Positions 44,338-52,220 of a stretch of 64,000 bases of DNA are shown here, one piece after another (the first letter of the stretch is position 1; every line of letters starts with the position of its first letter). The stretch is from Burkholderia ubonensis (lineage in GTDB: Bacteria > Pseudomonadota > Gammaproteobacteria > Burkholderiales > Burkholderiaceae). The position numbers and the translations under genes are program-made. Under the pieces are notes generated by a model. That model did no database searches. It saw nothing but the letters and a program-made list of their open reading frames with translations, and was not told the DNA's origin. The DNA lies in the NCBI RefSeq assembly GCF_902833085.1, contig NZ_CADFEB010000004.1, positions 248,001 to 312,000 of the forward strand. Reading direction: 5' to 3'.

Positions 44338-46415
44338 ATGGCTATCCAATCCGATCTGCGCTTTACCTTCACCGCCGGCGACGAGTCGTTCGAGGTCGTC
44401 GAGTTCACCCTGCACGAAGGCTTGTCCGAGACCTTCCTGTTGCAGGTGGAACTGACCAGCGCCAACCCTGCCATCGACTTCGGCCAGGTGCTCGACCGCA
44501 ATGGCCTGCTCACCATCTGGCAGGGCGGGCTGCCGGTGCGCTACGTGCACGGCGCCATTTCATCGCTCGCCCAAGGCGAGACGGGGTTTCGAAGGACCCG
44601 CTATTCCGCCGTGGTTGAGCCGCGCCTCGCGCGCCTAAAGCTGTCCTCCGACTGGCGCATCTTCCAGACCCTGAGCGTGCCCGAGATCGCGACGGCCATG
44701 CTCAAGGCACACAATCAGACGCTGGACTACGAACAGCGCATCACCGCCGAGCACTTGGCGCGCGAATACTGCGTGCAGGCGGGTGACACCGACTACGATT
44801 TCATCGAGCGCATCCTGCGCGAGGAGGGCTTCTTCTATGCCTTCCGCACAAGGCCGACGGCCACCGCCTGATTCACTGCGATCGCCTGTTCATCTTCGGT
44901 CGCCAGCAGGGCGAGCCGGTGCGGTACAACCCCACGCCCGGCGGCGATCAGCCCGAGCCGAGTCTGCGCACGTTCGCCTACACCGAGAACGTACGCACTG
45001 CACGCCAGGTGCAGCGCGACTACACCTTCAAGAGCCCACGCTTTCCGCACGAATACCCGCGCGAGGGCACGGACCTCGATCACCAAGGCCGCGGCTACGC
45101 GCGCTACGACTACCCGGGCCGCTACAAGCATGAAGCCAGCGGCAAGGCTTTTACACAGGACCGCCTGCGTGGCCACCGTCGCGATGCGCGCATTGCGCTG
45201 GTGAACGGCGACGATGCGCGCCTGCAGCCGGGCATCGCGTTCGACCTCACCGGTCACCCGCGCGAGGACATGAATCGCGGCTGGCGTCCGGTCAGCATCG
45301 TCCATCACGGCAAGCAATACACCAGCCAGGCGGAGGAGAGCGCCGACGCGCAGCAAGGCACGCACTACCGCTACGAAGCGGTGCTGGTGCCCGACGACGC
45401 GGAGTGGCGCGCCGAGCCGCTGCCGCGCCCACGCATCGACGGCCCGCAGCCGGCGACCGTGGTCGGCCCCGAAGGCGAAGAGATCTACACCGACGAATAC
45501 GGCCGGGTAAAGGTGCAGTTCCCATGGGATCGCGAGGGCAAGCACGACGAGCACAGCTCGTGCTGGATTCGCGTCGCGCAGAACTGGGCCGGTGCGACGT
45601 GGGGGCATATGGCGATCCCGCGCATCGGGCAGGAAGTGATCGTGAGCAACCTGGATGGCGATCCGGACCAGCCGATCGTCATCGGGCGGGTTTACAACCG
45701 CCTGCAGTTGCCGCCGTACGAGCTGCCGCGGCACAAGACGCGGATGACGATCAAAAGCCAGACGCACAAAGGTGAGGGCCACAACGAACTGCGCTTCGAG
45801 GACGAGGCGGATCAGGAGGAAATCTACGTCCATGCGCAGAAAGATCAGAACATCCACGTCAACCACGACGAGACCACCTTTGTCGGAAACGATCGCAGCG
45901 AGCAGGTCGAGCACGACGAAACCCTCGCCATCGGCAACGACCGCAAAGAGACCGTGGGCCACGACGAGCAGGTCACCATCGGTCAGGATCGGCGCCACGA
46001 CATCGGGCAGGACGACTTCCTGAGCATCGGCCGCAACCACACGATCCACACGGCCAAAGACCGCACCGAGGAAGTCGGCAACCATCGTCGCGATACGACG
46101 GCGGCCAACCACACGGTCGATATTGGCGGGCATCTGGAACAGCGCGTGCAGGGGCGTGCCGAGTTGGAGGCGGGACAGGCCATTCGGCAACGCACCAAGG
46201 TCGTCGAGCTGCAAGCCGGCGAAGTATTTCGCCTGCGCGGCCCGGGCGGCACGATCACGCTGGACGATAGCGGCATCACTCTCGACGCCGTGGTGATTCG
46301 GTTCAAGGGCCCACTGGCGGGCGGCGGGGCCGGTCGTGGCAATCGCTTCGGCATCGACGGCAACCCGCTGCCTGGCGCGCCCACCGATCCGACCGACTTG
46401 CCGCTCTCCGAGTAA
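44338..46415 (+). pseudogene. vgrG: Type VI spike protein VgrG, frameshifted
   Basis: VgrG forms the trimeric needle tip of the T6SS. The first frame (44338-44871) has the gp27-like start (AIQSDLRFTFTAGDESFEVV) up to DTDYDFIERILREEGFFYAF, then reads into a stop. The continuation lies one base back and resumes at 44847 with HKADGHRLIHCDRLFIFGRQ, joining the 44919-46415 frame. That frame holds the OB-fold and gp5-like needle (EYGRVKVQFPWDREGKHDEH, SCWIRVAQNWAGATWGHMAI) and the DUF2345-like repeats. One missing C near 44845-44847 explains the break; no slippery heptamer is seen. Corrected, it would have about 692 residues, normal for VgrG. A sequencing error is the main alternative. Confidence 0.88.
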
Positions 46416-46432
46416 CCCCCAGGAACCCACCC

Positions 46433-49102
46433 ATGCTCATCAGCTTTCCTTTCTTGCGCGTGCCTCAACCGCGGACCGACGACGACCGGAACGACGGGAC
46501 ATTCGGTCTGGGGGAAAAGAGCGGCAAAGGTGCCTTCCCCGTCAGCCACCAGTTCGGCTGGCACGGCGGTGTGCATCTGGTCGCGCCCGGCGACGCGAAT
46601 CCAGAGCCGGTACGTGCCATCGCCGATGGCGAAGTCGTGTTCGCTCGCGCCAGCGCACCCAAGCCGACGCAAACGCCAAGCGGGGCAGAACGCGATGCCA
46701 ACCCCCTGTACTACTACGCCGGCTGGACCAGCAACGGTGTCGTCATCCTCAAGCATCAGACCGAAATCGGCGAGGGCGTCGAGGTAGTTTTCTACTCGAT
46801 TTATCAGCACCTGAGCACCGTGGCGAACAAAACAGGCACGCAGGAGGCGTGGAAGCCGGGCAACAAGGTGTATCGCAAGGACCCCATCGGCCAGGCCGGC
46901 GACATCTACGGCAAGCCTAACCGCATCCACTTCGAAATCGTCGCAGACGAAGCGAACGTGGCAAAGCTGATGGGGCGCAGCGAAGGCAAGCTGAAGGACG
47001 ACGAAGGGCGGCGCAATTGCGTCTGGGGCGACATGCACATCGTGCTGCCCGCCGGCGCCCCCCTGTACGCGGTCAACCCACGTACGGAAACCAGGAAATA
47101 TGTTGTGCGTGCCTTTAGTTCCACTGCAGGCGCCGCCAACGATACGCTCGAGAGCGTCGCGCAGCGCTTCCACACCACGCCGGAGCGCATCCTTGCGCTC
47201 AACGGCAAGAAGACCACGGACGCCGGCGATTGGTGGCCGAGGGTAACCGGCGCCTACCAAGCAGCGATGGCATCAGCTCCACAACGCGGCAAGAAGGCGC
47301 CTGCCCTGCCGACCGACGCGCAGCGCACCATCCGCATACCCGCGGTCTACGGGGCAGCGGCCGCGACGCCGCCCGATGGCCTGACCGCCGAGGTGTGGGC
47401 GCAGTGGACGGTACTGCCCGTCAGCCGCACCCAAGAAACGGTCATCGTCACACTGAACGAATTGCGCGGCGACATCACGCTGATCACGAGCGACGTCAGC
47501 GGCGAGCGGCGGGGTAGCTTCAAAGAAGCTGAGGGCGCATACAACCTCTACAAGACCGCGACTGACACTTACCCTGGATGCCCCAGCGCCGGCTACGAGA
47601 TGCTGCGCTTCGGTCGTATCCTCGGGCCTGACGTGCCGGCCGCCACGGACCTGCATGAGGGACGCCTACCGCATTTCCGCAAGATCGCCATCGACGCAAA
47701 CACGGCCGCCTTCGCTGATCTCAACTGCGCGGGTGTCAAGGTCTACAGCGACGCCGATTTTCCTCATTGGCAAGGTTGGACCTTTATCGACGACGACACC
47801 GATGGCAACAGCCGGTGCGACTCGAAGCAGCTGCTCGACCTGATCGAGCCGATGCCACCCACGCCTCACGCGGCTCCCGGTCTACCCAGCCCACTGGCCG
47901 AGGTAGCGCACGGCGCCGCCACCGTCATCGATGCCGTGACTCAATACCGCAACCGACTGATACGGGCCTACGCCAAGGCGCAGACCGGCGAAATGCGCGA
48001 TCGCTTGAGCTACTGCGTGGTCAAGATGCCCACCGAGTGGGCGCGCGACGACTTCGACAAGCGCTGGAGTTGGCTGCAAGGCGTCGAAGGAGAGAACCCT
48101 GTCGCCAACATCGTGTTTCCGATGTGTCTGGAGAACGCACCGTATGAAAGGCTCAAGCGCCATCATCAGGCCTTGGCGTTTTGGGAGGATGCGGTGGAGA
48201 AAGGGCTGGCACTGGAGAAAGAGCATTATCACTTTCATCCGATGAGGTTCATTCTGTCATTCTGCAAATGTAGTTGGCTGAGCGACAGTGAGATGCGTCA
48301 GCTACTGCCGATGGATATCATTCGGCAACAGGGTGCTTCCTACTTTTTCGAACCTCCCAGTATGACGGTTCGCAACCGCCAAAGCGGACTTAGTGCTGAG
48401 ATGAATATCGCAACATATCGCATCTGCTTGAATCTGATGCATAGAAAATATGCGGTAGATACTCCCGAAAGAATAGCTGCATTTTATGCAAACGCAACTC
48501 AAGAAACTTGGTGGTTGCAGAAGCCACATGAGATGAATCGATCGGAGCGGTATTCTCCTTGGGACGGCAGAGGATTCCTGCAACTCACTTGGCCTGAAAA
48601 TTACATTGAATATTGGGCGTTCAGAGGCCGGCAGATTGATGATGGGCTTAAATTACGCCTGCGATCGGCGGTCGGTGAAGTACAGAGAACGCGCGACAAC
48701 GCGCACTTGACCGACGCCAATATCCGAATGCCGGAAAACGTGATCGCGTTGCGCGATGCAGTCGCAACGAATCCTGACGACGCGACCCAGAGTGCTGGGG
48801 CGTATTGGTCTTGGATGGGGGCATCACGATATGCCGATGAAACGCTCCCTTTGCAGAGAGGGGTTGTGCGAACCAATGCTGGAGAAAAGGTGTACTACTT
48901 CAATGAGAGCTTCCGTAAAGTAGGGGCCTCCATCAACTATCCTAGATTTGTCGACATCCCGGGTAGAACATATAACGGATACGTAGATCGGTGCACTTCC
49001 TATGCGAATGCACTAGTGGTACTGGCGAATGGTGTTCAGTTTCCACAGTCGGATGGCACAAACGAACTGTATCCGCAGGCCTTTCGGAGGAGGCACTCAT
49101 GA
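46433..49102 (+). CDS. Putative T6SS peptidoglycan hydrolase effector: M23-like + LysM-like + GH19-like
   Basis: 889 residues, 17 bp after vgrG. Residues 40-170 are M23-metallopeptidase-like: GWHGGVHLVA (His44), YSIYQHLS (His126) and NRIHFEIV (His166) stand where the zinc and catalytic residues lie, though the usual Asp in the first motif is His48. Residues 222-262 look like a LysM segment (ANDTLESVAQRFHTTPERIL). Residues ~600-889 resemble GH19-type lysozymes: AFYANATQETWWL offers Glu691 as the HET-like acid and YSPWDGRGFLQLTWPENY the substrate-site motif. Such proteins degrade peptidoglycan of competitors after VgrG-borne delivery. GC falls after about 48.2 kb. An immunity candidate overlaps its stop. 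Confidence 0.78.
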   Translation: MLISFPFLRVPQPRTDDDRNDGTFGLGEKSGKGAFPVSHQFGWHGGVHLVAPGDANPEPVRAIADGEVVFARASAPKPTQTPSGAERDANPLYYYAGWTSNGVVILKHQTEIGEGVEVVFYSIYQHLSTVANKTGTQEAWKPGNKVYRKDPIGQAGDIYGKPNRIHFEIVADEANVAKLMGRSEGKLKDDEGRRNCVWGDMHIVLPAGAPLYAVNPRTETRKYVVRAFSSTAGAANDTLESVAQRFHTTPERILALNGKKTTDAGDWWPRVTGAYQAAMASAPQRGKKAPALPTDAQRTIRIPAVYGAAAATPPDGLTAEVWAQWTVLPVSRTQETVIVTLNELRGDITLITSDVSGERRGSFKEAEGAYNLYKTATDTYPGCPSAGYEMLRFGRILGPDVPAATDLHEGRLPHFRKIAIDANTAAFADLNCAGVKVYSDADFPHWQGWTFIDDDTDGNSRCDSKQLLDLIEPMPPTPHAAPGLPSPLAEVAHGAATVIDAVTQYRNRLIRAYAKAQTGEMRDRLSYCVVKMPTEWARDDFDKRWSWLQGVEGENPVANIVFPMCLENAPYERLKRHHQALAFWEDAVEKGLALEKEHYHFHPMRFILSFCKCSWLSDSEMRQLLPMDIIRQQGASYFFEPPSMTVRNRQSGLSAEMNIATYRICLNLMHRKYAVDTPERIAAFYANATQETWWLQKPHEMNRSERYSPWDGRGFLQLTWPENYIEYWAFRGRQIDDGLKLRLRSAVGEVQRTRDNAHLTDANIRMPENVIALRDAVATNPDDATQSAGAYWSWMGASRYADETLPLQRGVVRTNAGEKVYYFNESFRKVGASINYPRFVDIPGRTYNGYVDRCTSYANALVVLANGVQFPQSDGTNELYPQAFRRRHS

Positions 49103-49725
49103 AGATGCTTCTTGCGGCAATTGCCGCCATGAGCGTATCTGTACCAGCCTACTCGACTGGAACGTTGTCGAAGGGTTCGCAGATATTGCCGTCCGGCTCT
49201 CATGGGCAAAGTGAGATCCATAGCGTAGGGCGCTGTAGTTTTGCCGTCGACAATGAACCAGACACGATGGAGTATCACCTTCACTACGCTAGGGATGAAT
49301 ATGCAACGTATGTGACTCAGCTATCCGATATTTGGCCGATTGTCACTGTATCGCTTATGCTCGGCTGCGAAAGTGACAATAACGAAGATCTGGATAGTGC
49401 TATGGGGACTAACGAAAATATCGTTAAATCTTCGCAGGAAGGCACTTGGTCGTTATCGAAGAGGGCTGTCCAACAGAAGGATCCCAAGCTGGTTATCCAG
49501 AATGTAAAGAACGGGACCACGCAGGGGTATGTGTTGATGGCGATTTCAGAAGAAACACCGTCGCAAAGCAGCGTGGGCTTCTGCGTGACCAACCAACAAG
49601 TGGTCTTGTGTGGAAGCACTTCTCTGTCTGCTGCTCTTTTGCATGGGAGAGCGATGACATCACTTGTGAACTTTATCCAGGGGATCAAGCTGGTTCCTCG
49701 GCGGAGGCCCGACACCACGCGATAG
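49099..49725 (+). CDS. Exported protein, candidate immunity for the 889-residue effector
   Basis: 208 residues. A signal peptide (MKMLLAAIAAMSVSVPAYS) directs it to the periplasm, where a peptidoglycan hydrolase would act. No known domain is recognised; four cysteines (in HSVGRCSFAV, LMLGCESDN and SVGFCVTNQQVVLCG) could pair. The ATG overlaps the effector stop (ATGA at 49099-49102) and has a GGAGGAGG ribosome site. Composition is AT-rich for this genome. Immunity is inferred from coupling and export only. Confidence 0.7.
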   Translation: MKMLLAAIAAMSVSVPAYSTGTLSKGSQILPSGSHGQSEIHSVGRCSFAVDNEPDTMEYHLHYARDEYATYVTQLSDIWPIVTVSLMLGCESDNNEDLDSAMGTNENIVKSSQEGTWSLSKRAVQQKDPKLVIQNVKNGTTQGYVLMAISEETPSQSSVGFCVTNQQVVLCGSTSLSAALLHGRAMTSLVNFIQGIKLVPRRRPDTTR

Positions 49726-49741
49726 TTGACGAAGAACGGAC

Positions 49742-49810
49742 AAGAACGGGGTCAGTCAGATTTTCTTCCGCCGTGATGGCCGATCAGGAAGTTAGCCTGA
49801 CCCCGTTCTT
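49742..49810. repeat. 14-bp perfect inverted repeat, REP/MITE-like hairpin element
   Basis: AAGAACGGGGTCAG at 49742-49755 pairs with CTGACCCCGTTCTT at 49797-49810 around a 41-bp centre. GGGGTCAG-type ends of this kind are known from small mobile hairpins. It carries no coding frame and its right end coincides with the broken start of the next pseudogene. Confidence 0.8.
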
Positions 49811-50104
49811 AACCTGATCCCCAACGGCGATGGCACCCTGACCATGAACGGTGACGCCTATTAGCCTAGCGCCAGTCCGGATCCTCAGATGCGTCCCAGT
49901 GGTCCCAACCTCGGAAGCGTCACGGCCCGCAATGCCCCGGAGGGCAATCGTTTAGAGGTTAGCGAAAACTCGGGCACATACGGAAACGAATACAGCGGCA
50001 AGGTCACTGCGCGCCTGCTCGGCGATCTGCTGGTAGTGGTGGACAACAGCAACTGTGGGGGAAACAACGTCAGCTTTACCGGGGTCTATCGCAAGTCCCC
50101 TTAA
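49811..50104 (+). pseudogene. Remnant of a second immunity-like gene, 5'-truncated with a nonsense codon
   Basis: Reading from 49811, the base after the hairpin element, the frame encodes NLIPNGDGTLTMNGDAY, a TAG at 49862-49864, then PSASPDPQMRPSGPNLGSVT and on to YRKSP and a TAA at 50102-50104. Both sides of the TAG read as one continuous protein, so a sense codon (probably Trp) mutated. The Gly/Asn-rich, cysteine-containing sequence resembles small exported lysozyme-inhibitor-like proteins found behind such effectors. No start codon or signal sequence remains. An internal restart at ATG 49889 would give 71 residues without export signal. Confidence 0.65.
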
Positions 50105-50375
50105 GTGCCGGCCAGGCTCCTCATGGGTAACCAGCAGTTCGAAGGCCACGAAGCGCTCAACCTGTCTCGACTCTTTGGTGTCTTAAATCAGGGCAAGACT
50201 GGTGGTGAGTCGACGGACACAGGACTTTCTATTCACCACGCGGGATGCGCGTGGATGCGGTGCCTCCCTGGGACCTATGTGGATAGCGCGTGTGGGAAAC
50301 GATCATCTTGGCAGGCTGGTTTGGGACGCCAGAGGTTGCTCGGTCGTGGGTAAGTAAGTCTCTCGCAAGGGGAGT
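50105..50375. other. Right end of the T6SS island, no recognisable gene
   Basis: About 270 bp between the decayed immunity-like gene and the second actP repeat. An open frame of 82 codons (50105-50353) exists but has poor codon use, no ribosome site and no recognised motif. It is probably decayed or non-coding island DNA. Confidence 0.4.
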
Positions 50376-50461
50376 CGCGCCGCGAGCGCGCCGCGTTCGC
50401 GCGGCAGGAGTTCTACGCGCAGACCGGTGTGCTGGCCGGGCAGGCCGTGCGGCATTGATTC
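50376..50461 (+). repeat. 86-bp direct repeat, copy 2 (actP 3' end, right boundary of T6SS island)
   Basis: Matches 43980-44065 at 85 of 86 bases and includes the actP stop codon. It is not attached to the rest of actP and so is a non-coding copy. Confidence 0.95.
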
Positions 50462-50477
50462 ATCTGATGAAACGATG

Positions 50478-50508
50478 AATCCGTCCGGATCGCCGGACGG
50501 ATTTATTC
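50478..50508 (+). terminator. Intrinsic terminator following the second actP end copy
   Basis: A perfect 11-bp stem (AATCCGTCCGG with CCGGACGGATT) around an ATCG loop, followed by T-rich sequence. By position relative to the repeat it is the equivalent of the terminator at 44086-44128 and was probably the original actP terminator. Confidence 0.85.
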
Positions 50509-50592
50509 CGGATTTCCGGAAACCCGGATTTACTTGCCTGCCGCATTGTGGGAAGTTCAACGAAAACAACGGCTTGAATGCTTTCGTGCGGC

Positions 50593-50609
50593 TGGCATCG
50601 ACCTTGCAA
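50593..50609 (+). promoter_or_regulatory. Sigma-54-type promoter for dctA
   Basis: TGGCATCGACCTTGCAA carries the -24 GG (50594-50595) and -12 GC (50606-50607) with exactly ten bases between them and one mismatch to the consensus. It fits the DctB/DctD system encoded downstream, because DctD is a sigma-54 activator. Transcription would begin near 50619, about 200 bp before dctA. Confidence 0.7.
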
Positions 50610-50665
50610 TATAAAAGGCACGGCCACCCTCGGCCGAACTACTACAGCAAGCAAGGAGACAACCG

Positions 50666-50704
50666 ATGACCGACGCCTTCCTCCTCCCCCTCCGGATGTC
50701 CTGA
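50666..50704 (+). CDS. Putative 12-residue leader peptide in the dctA 5' leader
   Basis: A short ORF, ATG 50666 to TGA 50704, encoding MTDAFLLPLRMS. It is preceded by a perfect AAGGAG (50653-50658) at optimal seven-base spacing, better than that of dctA itself. It lies downstream of the sigma-54 promoter and upstream of a hairpin (50731-50770), the layout of a translated regulatory leader. No product-level function is implied; evidence is the ribosome site and position only. Confidence 0.5.
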   Translation: MTDAFLLPLRMS

Positions 50705-50730
50705 GGCATCGCTTGTTGCGGCACGGCAGC

Positions 50731-50770
50731 CGCGCGGGCGCATGACTTCCCCTGGCCATTCGCCCGCGCG
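50731..50770 (+). promoter_or_regulatory. GC-rich hairpin between leader ORF and dctA
   Basis: A perfect 10-bp stem (CGCGCGGGCG at 50731-50740, CGCCCGCGCG at 50761-50770) with a 20-nt loop. It sits 26 bp after the leader ORF stop and 45 bp before the dctA start and lacks a T run, so it is not a simple terminator. It could gate ribosome access or transcription into dctA. Confidence 0.5.
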
Positions 50771-50815
50771 CGTGACGCCGCTTCCCGGCTCATCTACCCT
50801 TCATCAGGAATCATC

Positions 50816-52105
50816 GTGAAGAAGAAACCGTTCTACAAAGTGCTCTATGTGCAGGTGATCTTCGCCATCGTCGTCGGCGTGATCCTCGGCCACTACTACC
50901 CGTCGCTCGCCACCGAGATGAAACCGCTCGGCGACGGCTTCATCAAGCTGATCAAGATGGTGATCGGGCCGATCATCTTCTGTACGGTCGTGACCGGCAT
51001 CGCCGGCATGGAGGACATGAAGAAGGTCGGGCGCGTCGGCGGCAAGGCGCTGCTGTACTTCGAGGTCGTGTCGACCTTCGCGCTGGTGCTCGGCCTCGCG
51101 GCGACGCACATCCTGCGCCCGGGCGTCGGCTTCAACATCGATCCGGCCACGCTGAACGGCAAGGAAGTCGCGTCGTACGCGGCGAAGGCGCACGGGCAGT
51201 CGACGGTCGACTTCCTGATGCACATCATCCCGAACACGATGGTCGACGCGTTCGCGCAGGGCGAGATCCTGCAGATCCTGCTGATCGCGCTGCTGTTCGG
51301 CAGCGTGCTCGCGCACCTCGGCGAGCGCGGCAAGGTCGTCACCGACTTCATCGACGGGATCACGCGCGTGCTGTTCGGCATCGTGCACATCGTCACGAAG
51401 CTCGCGCCGATCGGTGCGTTCGGCGCGATGGCGTTCACGATCGGCAAGTACGGCGTCGGCTCGCTGGTGCCGCTGCTCAAGCTGATCGGCACGTTCTACC
51501 TGACGTCGGTCGTGTTCGTGCTCGTCGTGCTCGGCACGATCGCGCGCATCACCGGCTTCTCGATCATCCGCTTCGTCGGCTACATCAAGGAAGAGCTGCT
51601 GATCGTGCTCGGCACGAGCTCGTCGGAAGCCGCGCTGCCGCAGCTGATGGAAAAGCTCGAGAAGGCCGGCTGCTCGCGCTCGGTCGTCGGCCTCGTCGTG
51701 CCGACCGGCTATTCGTTCAACCTCGACGGCACCAACATCTACATGACGATGGCCGTGCTGTTCATCGCGCAGGCGACCAACATCGAGCTCACGTGGATGC
51801 AGCAGTTCACGCTGCTCGCGGTCGCGATGCTGACCTCGAAGGGCGCGAGCGGCGTCACCGGCGCGGGCTTCATCACGCTGGCCGCGACGCTCGCCGTCGT
51901 GCCGACCATTCCGCTGTCGGGCATGGTGCTGATCCTCGGCATCGACCGCTTCATGAGCGAGTGCCGCGCGCTGACCAACATCGTCGGCAACGGCGTCGCG
52001 ACGGTCGTCGTGTCCGCGTGGGAGAAGGAGCTCGACCGCAACAAGCTGCGCCAGGCGCTGAAGGGCGGCGGCGAAGTCGCCGCCACCGAGACGGCCGGCG
52101 TCTGA
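50816..52105 (+). CDS. dctA: C4-dicarboxylate/H+ symporter
   Basis: 429 residues, dicarboxylate/amino acid:cation symporter family, importing succinate, fumarate and malate across the inner membrane. Conserved substrate-site motifs are [12 protein letters not shown] (the serine-rich re-entrant loop), [20 protein letters not shown] and [15 protein letters not shown]. It has about eight membrane helices plus two re-entrant loops. The start is a GTG after AGGAATCATC. It is followed closely by dctB and dctD and preceded by a sigma-54-type promoter with a structured leader. These features support DctA rather than the glutamate carrier GltP. Confidence 0.95.
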   Translation: MKKKPFYKVLYVQVIFAIVVGVILGHYYPSLATEMKPLGDGFIKLIKMVIGPIIFCTVVTGIAGMEDMKKVGRVGGKALLYFEVVSTFALVLGLAATHILRPGVGFNIDPATLNGKEVASYAAKAHGQSTVDFLMHIIPNTMVDAFAQGEILQILLIALLFGSVLAHLGERGKVVTDFIDGITRVLFGIVHIVTKLAPIGAFGAMAFTIGKYGVGSLVPLLKLIGTFYLTSVVFVLVVLGTIARITGFSIIRFVGYIKEELLIVLGTSSSEAALPQLMEKLEKAGCSRSVVGLVVPTGYSFNLDGTNIYMTMAVLFIAQATNIELTWMQQFTLLAVAMLTSKGASGVTGAGFITLAATLAVVPTIPLSGMVLILGIDRFMSECRALTNIVGNGVATVVVSAWEKELDRNKLRQALKGGGEVAATETAGV

Positions 52106-52220
52106 CGCCATGAAGGAGCAGGCGGCGCTGCCCGCGGGCGGCGCGCCGCGAGCGGGCGGCAGGGCGGAGGCGGACGGCTATGACACAATAGACGATCCGC
52201 ATCGCCAGGAAGCCGTCACC

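Noticed and set aside
44847-44871. Programmed frameshifting in vgrG instead of a mutation
   Set aside because: The overlap contains no slippery heptamer, and VgrG genes are not known to use recoding. A single-base deletion is simpler.
50105-50353. 82-codon ORF at the right end of the T6SS island
   Set aside because: No ribosome site, poor codon bias and no motif. It follows directly on a decayed gene.
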